This document shows, one piece after another, positions 1-7,763 of a DNA stretch of 64,000 bases. The notes beneath the pieces are model-generated. The model was given only the letters and a program-made list of their open reading frames with translations, had not been told where the DNA came from and did not search any database. Origin of the DNA: CAYOSF01 sp964406605 (GTDB lineage Bacteria; Chloroflexota; Dehalococcoidia; DSTF01; RBG-16-68-14); the NCBI GenBank assembly GCA_964406605.1, contig CAYOSF010000004.1:62001-126000 (forward strand). The letters run 5' to 3'. Each line of letters opens with the position of its first letter. The first letter of the stretch is position 1. The position numbers and the translations under genes were made by a program.

Positions 1-264
1 CGTCCCGAGATCATTGAGGGCGTACGCGCGGCCGCGCCGCAGGCGCACATCGCGTGCACCCAGCTGTCCGAGAGATGCGCAGCAAATACTCCTTCTGAGC
101 CTCCTGGGCATCTGGCCGCGCTCCCCGCACAAGGTCGCGCGGTCAACGCGTGCTGCGCAGGGAGTCTGCACGTGAGCCTGCGCGAAGGCAGCATAGCTGC
201 ACCGAAGCCGAGCGAGCATCTGGGTTTCATTAGGCGAGAGGCTCCGACGCGGCTTTGCGAGTGA
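1..264. other. Left-edge stretch without a recognisable gene
   Basis: A plus-strand frame is open from the window edge to a stop at 262-264, but its translation has no family signature I recognise. It could be the eroded interior of the restriction specificity gene whose tail follows in the same frame after the stop, or non-coding sequence. Nothing else was seen here. Confidence 0.3.
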
Positions 265-420
265 CGCTGGGCAAGGGATTGTAGTCTGTCGCAGAGAGGC
301 CGGTTGGCGGGCGGCGAGCTGGTGCCGATGGAGGCGGAACTGGCGGGCCGTGAGGGGCGCCAGTACGAGCCGGCGTCGGTGCTGCTGGAGCGCGTCAAGG
401 CAAAGCGGGTGGCGCGGTAG
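265..420 (+). pseudogene. C-terminal fragment of a type I restriction specificity subunit (HsdS)
   Basis: HsdS proteins choose the DNA target of type I restriction-modification enzymes. The frame ending in TAG at 418-420 encodes a tail containing GELVPMEAELA, then YEPASVLLERVKAKR, closely resembling the usual HsdS ending (a GxLVPQ segment followed by EPASxLLERIxAER). An in-frame stop at 262-264 cuts it off from any upstream part, and neither target-recognition domain nor hsdM/hsdR is visible, so only about 50 codons survive. It lies directly against the RAYT transposase gene, as if that element arrived next to a decaying restriction locus. If the true gene continues left of the window in another frame, it would be frameshifted rather than truncated. 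Confidence 0.6.
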
Positions 421-715
421 ACCAGACGTGAGGCGCGATTCCGAGCGGCGGCATCGCCAGTCCATTCGGCTGAAAGGGTACGACGACGCGCAGGCCGGCG
501 CGTATTTCGTGACGGTCTGCACGTACGGTCGGGAATGCCTGTTCGGGGAGGTGGCCGGCGGTGAGGTACGGTTGAACGAATGTGGCGAACTGGTTGAGGC
601 GTGCTGGAATGACATTGCCGGCCATTTCGCCTGCGTCCAATTGGACGCGTTCGTGATCATGCCCAATCACGTTCACGCTATCCTTCACATCACGGAATGC
701 CAGAGCGCCGCAACC

Positions 716-743
716 GTAGGGGCACGGCATGCCGTGCCCCTAC
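716..743. repeat. REP-like perfect palindrome inside the RAYT gene
   Basis: Arms GTAGGGGCACGGC and GCCGTGCCCCTAC flank a central AT, giving a perfect 28-base palindrome. The GTAGGGG/CCCCTAC ends match the other REP-like elements at 932 and 1153. It is in frame with the transposase and translates to VGARHAVPLPG. Confidence 0.75.
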
Positions 744-931
744 CGGGCAACGTGCCCCACCGAAACGTTGAACGGTTCGGCAAGCCGGTGGTGGGTTCGA
801 TTCCGACCATCGTGCGGTCCGTGAAATCCGCCACCACCAAACGTATCAACGAACGGCGCGACACGCCCGGGCGCGCGCGTGTGGCAACGCAACTACTACG
901 AACACATCATCCGCGACGAGGAAACCACCAT

Positions 932-954
932 GGGCGCGGAAACCGCGCCCCTAC
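932..954. repeat. REP-like palindrome in the RAYT 3' part
   Basis: GGGCGCGG, loop AAA, CCGCGCCC, followed by CTAC: the same architecture (GC palindrome ending in CCCCTAC) as the elements at 716 and 1153. It lies within the second reading frame of the transposase. Confidence 0.65.
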
Positions 955-1152
955 CGGGGGTGGAACGACCGGCGCTGGACCGTATCCGACGGTACATCGT
1001 CGACAATCCGGCACGGTGGGCGTCCGATCCGGAGAACCCGCAGGCGGCGGTGCCGGAACGCGAGGAGGCATGGCGCACGTGACCGCGTGGGTCACCCATG
1101 GGCGCAGAGACCGCCACTACGGGACCGGCGGCGGGGATGGTGCCCGATCCCC

Positions 1153-1177
1153 GGGCGGGTTAGAAACCCGCCCCTAC
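1153..1177. repeat. REP-like palindrome downstream of the RAYT gene
   Basis: GGGCGGGTT, loop AGA, AACCCGCCC, then CTAC. This is the commonest form of this REP class; the RAYT next door is its presumed mobiliser. Confidence 0.65.
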
Positions 1178-1458
1178 GGCGGGTGCGGCCCGGAGGGCGA
1201 GGGGAGCGCCCGGTAGGCCTATGGCGAGGGGCCAGATTCCTCGCTTGCGCTCGGAATGACGGAGAGGGGGAAGGCGGGAGAGCGAGGGGCCGGGGGTCGA
1301 GTGTCGGGGGTCGGGAAAGAACGGGCGGTGTGAGATGGTGGGGGCGTGGACGCACACGGATAGAGACCGAGGGTGGAAAGCCTCGGCTACGGTGGCGAGA
1401 GGGGTCGAGAACCGGGAGTCGAGGGTCGAGGGTCGAGGGTGGCAGTGTGCGGGACCAG
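1178..1458. repeat. Gene-free repeat stretch between RAYT and the CSLREA gene
   Basis: Holds an imperfect palindromic motif with GATTCCTCGC and GCTCGGAATGAC (1235-1260), a type of intergenic repeat common in environmental genomes, then low-complexity G-rich DNA in which GGGTCGA-like heptamers recur (1291-1316) and run almost in tandem at 1401-1441. No gene is supported. Long plus-strand open frames here continue antisense through the CSLREA gene and are not convincing. Confidence 0.5.
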
Positions 1459-2919
1459 TTAGCGCCGGCGCAGGCGCAGCGCCGCGTACGCAGCGGCCGC
1501 CGCGAGGCCCGTAGCCGCAAGGGCGGCGATGGGCCAGATCGGCAGGCCGTCGCCGGGGCCGCCGCCGATGCCGGTAGACGGCGGCCGAATGACCCCCGCG
1601 GTCGCGGTCGGGACGGGCGTGGTCGACGCGGGCTCGAACTCGTAGGCGCCGATGTCGCAGACCGCGCTACCGTCGCCGTCGCCGTCGAGGGGGCGGGCGA
1701 CGCCGCGCTGGTCGGTGTCGGGCGGCGGGCAGTCATCGCTCGCGGCGTCGATGGCGGGGCTTCCGGCGAGGAGGGCGGAAGTTCGGGTGGACCCGCCGTT
1801 GTCGGCGAGGTCGCCGAGCAAGGGATCGGCGTCGGTGATGTCGCTGGGGGCGGTCGGGCCGCACGCGAGCGGATAGAAGATGTTGTGGCCGGCGGACGCG
1901 ATCGTGGCGCCGATGCAGTTGTTGCCGATGCGGGTGCCGTTGAAGGCGACGATCGTGTTCTTCAGCGTCGTGGTGCCGCCGCCGGAGATGCCCCCTCCCC
2001 GACCGATGGCCGTGTTCGATGCGACGGTAGCGTGGTTGAGCATCGCCGATCCGGTATTGAAGAGGCCGGCGCCATCGCTGTTGGCGAGATTGCCTCCAAT
2101 CGTGACGTTGGTGAGCGACATGGCAGCGCCGTTGAAGATGCCGCCGCCGTCATCGCCGATGTTGCCGGCGAAGGTACTGTCACGGATGGTGACCGTGCCC
2201 GCATCGTTGTAGAGCCCGCCGCCGTTCGCGCTGAAGGCCGTGTTGCCGTTGCCGCTGATGGTACTGTCGGTGAGCATGAGGGAGCCGTTGTTTGCGATCC
2301 CGCCGCCGTTCGCGCTGTAAGCCGTGTTGCCGTTGCGGCTGACGGTACTGTCGGTGAGCGTGAGGGAGCCGTTGTTTGCGATCCCGCCGCCGTCGAAGGC
2401 GGAGTTCCCGCTGACGACGACATGGACAAGCGCCAGCACGCCGTTGTTCAAGACGCCGCCGCCGTCGTTGGGAGCGTTCCCTTTCCGGAGGGTCACGCCG
2501 GCGATCTGCACCGAGATACCGTCGGATGCAGGATCGACGTGGAAGGCGCGGTCGACGCCGCCCATGTCAATGACGGTGTCGGCCGCCCCTGCGCCCGTAA
2601 TAGTGAGGTCACCCGTCGTGACGTCCAGGTCGCCGTCGGCGGCGTCGTCGGGCGTGCCGTCCGGCGGGATACGCAGCATGTAGGTGCCCGGCCCGAGCAA
2701 GATGGCATCCGGACCGGGGGCCGTGTTGGCGTCGATGATCGCCTCCCGCAGGGAGCAGTCACCCGGCGCGCAGCCGTCGGGGGCGGGATCGTCGAACCTC
2801 GTAACCTCGAAGCCGGTCGCTGCGGCCGGCTGCCGGCCGCCCGGCATGACCAGCACAAGAGCGGCAACGGCAAGGCCGAACGCGACCAATGCGAGAAGTC
2901 GGGGAACGGCAGGGGTCAA
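1459..2919 (-). CDS. Secreted CSLREA-type right-handed beta-helix protein with C-terminal membrane anchor
   Basis: Predicted cell-surface protein. After a hydrophobic signal segment (RLLALVAFGLAVAALVLV) comes the CSLREAI motif in a CAPGDCSLREAIIDAN context, then repeated GGGIANNGSLTLTDSTVSRNG-like units of a parallel beta-helix (polymorphic outer-membrane-protein type), a CPPPDTDQRGVARPLDGDGD segment typical of these proteins, and a final transmembrane helix ending in LRLRRR. Such proteins are thought to bind polysaccharides or act as adhesins; no catalytic role can be assigned. The start is uncertain: no ATG fits, a TTG at 2919 gives a sensible signal peptide, and a TTG at 2985 would add 22 residues. 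A GGAGG lies 16 bases before the chosen TTG, which is far. It is transcribed toward the RAYT. Confidence 0.8.
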   Translation of the reverse strand: MTPAVPRLLALVAFGLAVAALVLVMPGGRQPAAATGFEVTRFDDPAPDGCAPGDCSLREAIIDANTAPGPDAILLGPGTYMLRIPPDGTPDDAADGDLDVTTGDLTITGAGAADTVIDMGGVDRAFHVDPASDGISVQIAGVTLRKGNAPNDGGGVLNNGVLALVHVVVSGNSAFDGGGIANNGSLTLTDSTVSRNGNTAYSANGGGIANNGSLMLTDSTISGNGNTAFSANGGGLYNDAGTVTIRDSTFAGNIGDDGGGIFNGAAMSLTNVTIGGNLANSDGAGLFNTGSAMLNHATVASNTAIGRGGGISGGGTTTLKNTIVAFNGTRIGNNCIGATIASAGHNIFYPLACGPTAPSDITDADPLLGDLADNGGSTRTSALLAGSPAIDAASDDCPPPDTDQRGVARPLDGDGDGSAVCDIGAYEFEPASTTPVPTATAGVIRPPSTGIGGGPGDGLPIWPIAALAATGLAAAAAYAALRLRRR

Positions 2920-3078
2920 ACGGGACGTGGGCGTGCCTCCTTGTACGTCTCGACCTGGGCGGGAGCTTACTCCGCGGTCGAGCAACGGTCAATGGCCCGA
3001 TCTGCATTGTAGGCGCCCCGCGTTCCAGAGGCTCGGCCTTATCCGCGGGCCGCGGGGGCGGCTTGTAGGAGAGCTGCT

Positions 3079-3182
3079 GGTGGCGACCTTCAGGTCGCCG
3101 CTACGGAGGAAGGGAAAGCTGTCAGGCTGAAGCTCCTCCCAAGGCGGACGCGGCTGACCCGCGAGGAGAGATGAGAGGTGGG
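3079..3182. repeat. Dispersed repeat, copy A (upstream of the nucleoside phosphorylase gene)
   Basis: About 104 bases starting with the palindrome GGCGACC-TTCA-GGTCGCC and CGCTACGG, then GTCAGGCTGAAGCTC, GGCGGACGCGGCTGA and GAGGTGGG. A second copy, about 80-85% identical by eye, lies at 4028-4142. The pair brackets one gene in direct orientation. Confidence 0.7.
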
Positions 3183-3233
3183 TTGGCCCCCTGAGAGGGG
3201 GACAGATGGCCATGCGCCGCACCAGCCGCTAGG

Positions 3234-4040
3234 ATGGGTGCCATGATGGATGCTCCTAGCCCGGGCGTGGGCGGGTTCTACCTGGACGGCGAGCCGCAGC
3301 TATCGCCGGAGCGTGCCGTGGCCGAGCGGTGCGAGCGTCAGGGGATCACGTTGGACCAGATGGGGGTGAAGCCGTCGGTGGTGGCGACGTTCTTCCCGCA
3401 ACTCACCACGTATCTCGCCCAGCGAAGCGGCGCGACTCGGTCCGAGCACTGGTGGCCGGAGATGGACAGCCGCGCGCTCTTCACGGCGGACGGCGGGGTG
3501 TCCATCGCGACGCTGGACGTCGGCGCGCCGGGCGCGTGCTTGATCTTCGAGGAGCTGATCGCGTGCGGGGCGAGGAATATCGTGGTGGTGGGGGCGGCCG
3601 GGAGCCTGCAGCACCACCTGCCTATCGGGTCGGTCGTGGTGCCGACAAGGACCGTGCGAGAGGAAGGCACGTCCTACCACTACCTGCCGCCGGAAGCGCC
3701 GGCCGAGGCGTCCGCGGGCGTGCTCGGCGCGCTGCGGGCCGCCTGGCGCGGGTCGGGCGAGATGCGGGAGGGCCTGCACTGGACCACGGACGCGCCCTAT
3801 CGAGAACACAAGGAGAAGGTCGCCGCCTTCCGCGAGGCCGGCGTTCTCTCGGTCGACATGGAGGTGTCGGCGCTGTACGCGGTTGCGCAGCACCGGGGCG
3901 CGTCGTGCGCGGCCATTCTCGCGATATCGGACGAGCTGTACGAACCGTGGCGGATCGGCTTCTACGGGGAGGAGTTCCAGCGCGCGATCGTGCGGTGCGG
4001 GCTGGCCGCGTTGGAGGCGGCGACGCAGGTGGCGACCTGA
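3234..4040 (+). CDS. Nucleoside phosphorylase (PNP/UDP phosphorylase family)
   Basis: Cytoplasmic purine/uridine phosphorylase-like enzyme splitting nucleosides with phosphate, or a related nucleosidase, for nucleoside salvage. Seen are the family core CGARNIVVVGAAGSLQ with PIGSVVVPTRTVREEGTSYHY and the substrate-site segment SVDMEVSALYAVAQ, whose MEVSA contains the conserved Met-Glu that binds ribose. At 268 residues the length fits the family. Start: ATG at 3234 gives MGAMMD; the ATG at 3243, with AGGATGGG upstream, is an alternative. Its last codons and stop lie inside repeat copy B (4028-4142), so the repeat supplies the C-terminus. Substrate specificity cannot be decided from sequence alone. 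Confidence 0.88.
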   Translation: MGAMMDAPSPGVGGFYLDGEPQLSPERAVAERCERQGITLDQMGVKPSVVATFFPQLTTYLAQRSGATRSEHWWPEMDSRALFTADGGVSIATLDVGAPGACLIFEELIACGARNIVVVGAAGSLQHHLPIGSVVVPTRTVREEGTSYHYLPPEAPAEASAGVLGALRAAWRGSGEMREGLHWTTDAPYREHKEKVAAFREAGVLSVDMEVSALYAVAQHRGASCAAILAISDELYEPWRIGFYGEEFQRAIVRCGLAALEAATQVAT

Positions 4041-4142
4041 AGGTGGCCGCTACGGGGATACGACAAGGGGGCGGGGCGCGTCAGGCTGAAGCTCTTCCAG
4101 AGGCGGACGCGGCTGAACCGCGCGAAGACGAGCGGAGGTGGG
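4028..4142. repeat. Dispersed repeat, copy B (overlaps the end of the phosphorylase gene)
   Basis: Matches copy A at 3079-3182: GGTGGCGACCTGAAGGTGG, CCGCTACGGGG, TCAGGCTGAAGCTC, AGGCGGACGCGGCTGAA and GAGGTGGG occur in the same order. The phosphorylase stop codon (4038-4040) is within it. Confidence 0.7.
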
Positions 4143-4155
4143 AAGACCGGCGTCG

Positions 4156-5037
4156 TCAGGTCGCTTCGTCGACGCGCAGGAAGAAGTCGAGCATTGCCTG
4201 CCATGTCTCTTCGTTGTTGCCGGCCATGAGCCCGTGCTGGGCGCCGGGCAGGATGCGTAGCTCGGAGTTCGGGATGCCCTCGTGAAGCCGGTGCGCGCCG
4301 GCTACCGGTACGACGCTGTCGGCGTCCCCGTGGATGATGAAGGCCGGCATCGTTATCTCGGAAAGGCGGGCCGTCAGGTCGGATTCGAGGTAGGCGGAGT
4401 AGTTGCGCGTCTCGCCCGCGTACCAGCGTATGCGCTCCTCTCGGGATGTGTTCTTGATCAGATTCTGGAGCAGCTCCCGGCGTGCGAGAAACTCGGTGAC
4501 CTGTTCCGGCGTGGCCGTCTTCACGGCGTCCGCCAGCATCGTTTCCAGCCCCATCGCCGGCTGCGACTTGCGTGCCTCGTAGGCCGCCTCACTTCCCTCG
4601 CGCTCCAGGAAGGCCACGCGTTCGCGTAGCCCCTCGGTGGGCGGTCCCTCCGGGATCAGCCGGGGCGCGGTATTGACCAGCGCGAGCGCCTTCACCGTCT
4701 CCGGGTACCTGAGGACATAGGTGAGGGCGATCGGCCCGCCGGCGGAAGCGCCGATGAGGTGGCTTCTCTCGATGCCGAGATCGCGCAGGAGCCCGCGGAG
4801 GTCTTCGGCGAAGCTCTCGAGGGAGTAACCGTCGTCGGCGTATTCCGACCGGCCCGCCGACCGCCGGTCGTAGGTGATCACGGTGTAGCGCCGCGCGAAC
4901 AGATCGACCCAGGGCTCCGGCTGCGGGTCGAGCGTGGAGGCGATCCCGCCGAAGCCGCCGTGAACGAAGGCAACGGGGAACCCCCGGCCCGCCACCTCGT
5001 AGTGCATCTCGAAGCCGTTGATGGTCTTCCTTGGCAT
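4156..5037 (-). CDS. Alpha/beta hydrolase
   Basis: A 293-residue alpha/beta-fold hydrolase, probably an esterase, lactonase or C-C hydrolase of unknown substrate. Visible are the oxyanion-hole segment VAFVHGGFGG, the nucleophile elbow GASAGG, the acid region HGDADSVVP and the catalytic histidine in AQHGL, in the usual order; the helical cap lies between the nucleophile and the acid. ATG at 5037 is chosen because GGAGGTGAA sits just upstream; the in-frame extension to 5067 lacks such a site. The upstream P-loop gene is on the same strand with a 56-base gap, so cotranscription is possible but no functional link is evident. Confidence 0.9.
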   Translation of the reverse strand: MPRKTINGFEMHYEVAGRGFPVAFVHGGFGGIASTLDPQPEPWVDLFARRYTVITYDRRSAGRSEYADDGYSLESFAEDLRGLLRDLGIERSHLIGASAGGPIALTYVLRYPETVKALALVNTAPRLIPEGPPTEGLRERVAFLEREGSEAAYEARKSQPAMGLETMLADAVKTATPEQVTEFLARRELLQNLIKNTSREERIRWYAGETRNYSAYLESDLTARLSEITMPAFIIHGDADSVVPVAGAHRLHEGIPNSELRILPGAQHGLMAGNNEETWQAMLDFFLRVDEAT

Positions 5038-5093
5038 CGGTTCACCTCCGCTGCGTGCCGGCGACAATCCCCTGCGGCGCCGGTGCCTTCAGC

Positions 5094-5696
5094 TCAGGTA
5101 GGCCGGCGCTCGTGCTCCCTGATGGAAGAGAGGAACTCTCGAACTTCCCGCATGGAGCGTAGCACAACGACATCCGCATGGTGCGAGATCTCGCGGAGTG
5201 ATTCGGTGATGCCGCGAACGTGGGCCCGCCAATGGGTGATGCACCACAGCAGGATCGAGTCCCTGCTCATGAAGGTCATGCGCCAGGACTCGTAGTTCGT
5301 TCCCCAGAGGGACTCCCCTGTCCAGGCCCTGGTCACCGTCCGCTTGAACAGCCGCCAGAAGACCAGAGGAAAGGGCAGGCGCAGCCAGACGACCGTCTCG
5401 ACCTTGGGCAGCACGATGTCGCGTATGGTGCGATAGTTCCCGTCGCACACCCAGCCATCGGAATGGCGGGCCAGGCGCTCTGCGATCTTCTCTCTGAACT
5501 CGTCCTCCGGTGTGGGCTCCCAGTTGGGCCGGTGGAAGAGAGCGTCCAGCTCGATCACCGGGAGGCCGAGCAGGCGGCCAAGCTCACGCGAAACCGTGGT
5601 CTTGCCGGACCCGGTCGGGCCGTACACGGCGATCCGCCTTCCCAGCACGGTGGGAAGCGAGGTTTCTCGCACAGCCTGAACTTCTCTTGAGGTCAT
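5094..5696 (-). CDS. P-loop NTPase, adenylate-kinase-like (topology-modulation/FlaR type)
   Basis: Small cytoplasmic nucleotide-binding protein of about 200 residues. The Walker A motif GPTGSGKTT lies near residue 26, followed by LPVIELDALFHRPNW and DGWVCDGNYRT, a pattern characteristic of the adenylate-kinase-like family often annotated as DNA topology modulation protein FlaR. The true substrate of that family is not established. ATG at 5696 is preferred because the family N-terminus begins shortly before the P-loop; the longer open frame to 5801 reads through a likely promoter region. Confidence 0.82.
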   Translation of the reverse strand: MTSREVQAVRETSLPTVLGRRIAVYGPTGSGKTTVSRELGRLLGLPVIELDALFHRPNWEPTPEDEFREKIAERLARHSDGWVCDGNYRTIRDIVLPKVETVVWLRLPFPLVFWRLFKRTVTRAWTGESLWGTNYESWRMTFMSRDSILLWCITHWRAHVRGITESLREISHHADVVVLRSMREVREFLSSIREHERRPT

Positions 5697-5889
5697 TGCG
5701 ACATGTCGATGCCTTGACAATCTAGAAGGACGTACCCGGACGGAGAACCAGATCTCATTGTACGACGGCGACCGCCGGGATGGGAGCGCTCTCTGTATCA
5801 TCCGGGTGCGGCACGCTGTCGCCCAGTGGTATCATCCAGTACCCCTAGCACCGATGTGCCTTCGCAGGCAGAAAGGACAGGCCGACGAG

Positions 5890-7071
5890 ATGGGCGCCCA
5901 CATAGACTACCCGGCGAGGCTGAAGAAGATCCAGAACGGGATGGATGACCAGGCCATCGATATCCTGGTCGCGACACGGCTGAGCACGGTGGGCTACGTC
6001 TTCGGCGCTTTCGTCCCCTGGCGGGGTATCGGCGTGATACCGAAGGACGGGGAACCGGAGCTGTACGTACTGGCGCTCGACGCGGAACGCGTCAAAGACG
6101 ACAGCTTCTTCAAGGACGTGAAGCCGGTGGGACCGCTGCCCGGGCTGCTGATGTGGGACCAGGTCGTCTCATCGGTGCGCGCGAGGGGCGCCGAACGGGG
6201 CACGATCGGGGTGGAGCTCGGCCATTCGCCCATCAGGATCGAGACGTTCCTGCTCGCGAGCGAGGACGAGATCCTCCGCAACGCCTTCCCGGATGCCTCC
6301 TTCAAGAGCGCGACGCCGATGCTGAACGAGATCTTCCTGTTGAAGGAGGAGGCGGAGATCGCGCTCTTCCGGCGGGCGGCCGAGATCTGCGACCTGGGCA
6401 TGGCGGCCGTTCTCGACGAGATAGAAGTGGGCATGAGCGAGACGGAGGTCGCCGGTATCGCGGAGTACGCCATGCGGGAGGCCGGCAGCGAGCTGAACTG
6501 GACCTTCACCGGCGGGCAGGAGATAGGCTCCGGCTACCGCTCAGCGTACGGCTGGGGCGGCTGCACGCCGCCGACGCGGAAGCGGATCCAGCCGGGGGAC
6601 AACGTGGTGCTCGATCTGCACTGCATGTACGAGCTGTACCTCGGGGACGTGTCGAGGAACGCCATCATGGGCGATCCCACGTCGGAACAGGAAGAGCTGT
6701 CATCGGCCTTCGTGGCCATCTGCAACCACCTGCTGGAGAATCTGAAGCCGGGGGTGACGCTCGGTGAGGTCGCACAGAAGGTGGATGCCATGATCGACGA
6801 AGGGGGATGGCGGCAGTATGCGCTGCCCGGCTACGGCCACGGCATCGGTATCCTCGGGAACGAGTGGTACCCGGCCATCGCGCAGTCGACCGCCGACTAC
6901 GAGTCGAGCGCCGACCTGGTGCTCAAGCCGAACATGGTGGAGATCGCGGCGATCGTGCTGAACAAGCCCGGCATCGGAGGCTTGAGGATGGAGACGCCCG
7001 TGCTGATCACCGAGGACGGCAGCGAGTCGCTCAGCAAGTCACCGTTCCAGCCGGCGATCATCGAGATCTAG
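5890..7071 (+). CDS. M24 family metallopeptidase (Xaa-Pro aminopeptidase/creatinase-like)
   Basis: Cytoplasmic peptidase or creatinase-fold enzyme of 393 residues. An N-terminal creatinase-like domain (to about residue 135) is followed by the pita-bread domain. Metal ligands are recognisable: VVLDLHC and YLGDVSRN supply the two aspartates, PGYGHGIGI the histidine, and the glutamates come from MVEIAAIV and LRMETPVL. A complete ligand set argues for an active dipeptidase or aminopeptidase rather than a creatinase, but substrate is not predictable. ATG at 5890 follows a GAAAGGACAG stretch. The gene stands alone: an intergenic repeat follows before the next operon. Confidence 0.88.
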   Translation: MGAHIDYPARLKKIQNGMDDQAIDILVATRLSTVGYVFGAFVPWRGIGVIPKDGEPELYVLALDAERVKDDSFFKDVKPVGPLPGLLMWDQVVSSVRARGAERGTIGVELGHSPIRIETFLLASEDEILRNAFPDASFKSATPMLNEIFLLKEEAEIALFRRAAEICDLGMAAVLDEIEVGMSETEVAGIAEYAMREAGSELNWTFTGGQEIGSGYRSAYGWGGCTPPTRKRIQPGDNVVLDLHCMYELYLGDVSRNAIMGDPTSEQEELSSAFVAICNHLLENLKPGVTLGEVAQKVDAMIDEGGWRQYALPGYGHGIGILGNEWYPAIAQSTADYESSADLVLKPNMVEIAAIVLNKPGIGGLRMETPVLITEDGSESLSKSPFQPAIIEI

Positions 7072-7135
7072 TGCGGCTCCAAGTTGATTCCCGCGAATGT
7101 CGGGGGCGAGGCGGGCTGCGGCCGTGCGAGGTCCC

Positions 7136-7211
7136 TCCCTCACCCCCTTCCCCTCTCCCTCGTGCGCGAGGGCGAGGGGTGGCCCTTCCGCAGAAGGGCC
7201 GGTGTGAGGGA
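7136..7211. repeat. Branched inverted-repeat element (three-way-junction type)
   Basis: Outer arms TCCCTCAC (7136-7143) and GTGAGGGA (7204-7211) enclose two hairpins: CCCTCTCCCTCG/CGAGGGCGAGGG with loop TGCG (one mismatch), and GGCCCTTC/GAAGGGCC with loop CGCA. This is a compact mobile-type intergenic palindrome, lying between the M24 and OsmC genes. It could also act as a terminator, but no T-run follows. Confidence 0.6.
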
Positions 7212-7292
7212 ATACCGGAAGAAGGCCGCCGGGTTGACGGCTGGGAGAGGAACACCTGCGCGTCCCGGCGATACTGAGGAAAGGAGATTCAG

Positions 7293-7763
7293 ATGGCTTT
7301 GACGCTGAAAGGAAGCGTCGAACTGGTGGACGGGATGACCTTCGAGGGAACATCCGGGTCCGGCCACACCACGTTGATGGATGCCGAGCCAGGTGCGGGC
7401 GGGCAGGAGCGGGGAGCGCGCCCCATGGAGGTGGTGCTCCTGGCCTTCGGGGGATGCACGGGGATGGACGTGATCTCCATCCTTCGCAAGATGCGGCAGG
7501 AGGTGAGCGGGTACGAAGTGCGGCTGGTGGGCGAGCGCACGGAGGAGCAGCCAACGGTATTCACCGACGTCACCGTCGAGCACGTCGTGCGCGGCCGCAA
7601 CCTGAACGTGGCCAACGTGCGGCGCGCGGTCGAGCTTTCGGCCACACGCTACTGTCCGGTGGCGGCGATGCTGCGGAAGGGGGGAGTGAACGTGGCGGAC
7701 AGCTACCGCGTCATCGACGAGGCGACCGGGCAGGAGGACGCGGGCCCGGTCGAGATCGCGTGA
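7293..7763 (+). CDS. OsmC family protein (thiol peroxidase-like)
   Basis: 156-residue OsmC/Ohr-fold protein; family members reduce organic hydroperoxides with a pair of cysteines. The two expected cysteines are present in FGGCTGMDV and ATRYCPVAAML, with the family segment RPMEVVLLA before the first. The sequence looks more like the YhfA-type OsmC branch than like Ohr. AAAGGAG stands ahead of ATG 7293. Its stop overlaps the GTG start of the serine hydrolase gene by four bases (GTGA), so the two are probably translationally coupled. Confidence 0.9.
   Translation: MALTLKGSVELVDGMTFEGTSGSGHTTLMDAEPGAGGQERGARPMEVVLLAFGGCTGMDVISILRKMRQEVSGYEVRLVGERTEEQPTVFTDVTVEHVVRGRNLNVANVRRAVELSATRYCPVAAMLRKGGVNVADSYRVIDEATGQEDAGPVEIA

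Larger units (their letters stand above)
428..1082 (+). pseudogene. REP-associated tyrosine transposase (RAYT, Y1/HUH family), frameshifted
   Basis: RAYTs are single-copy relatives of IS200 transposases that mobilise REP palindromes. The first frame (GTG at 428) shows the family start (IRLKGYDDAQAGAYFVTVCT) and the metal-binding HUH motif in MPNHVHAILHI. The second half, with the catalytic-tyrosine helix (WQRNYYEHIIRDEE) and the usual ending (RRYIVDNPARWASDPENP), lies in a different frame, entered within the GC/GT run at 871-883. A one-base shift there restores one protein, so this is a frameshifted gene or a sequencing error. Two REP-like palindromes lie inside the reading frame, one after the HUH motif and one between the tyrosine helix and the C-terminus, adding VGARHAVPLPG-like peptide insertions absent from typical RAYTs. 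Confidence 0.78.

Noticed and set aside
1087..3012. Long plus-strand open frame (641 codons)
   Set aside because: It is antisense to the CSLREA protein; its translation is Arg/Gly/Val-rich low complexity without domains, a typical GC-rich shadow.
3079..3182. T-box or riboswitch leader before the phosphorylase gene
   Set aside because: A second copy overlaps the gene's end, and no T-box sequence or terminator/antiterminator pair could be found.
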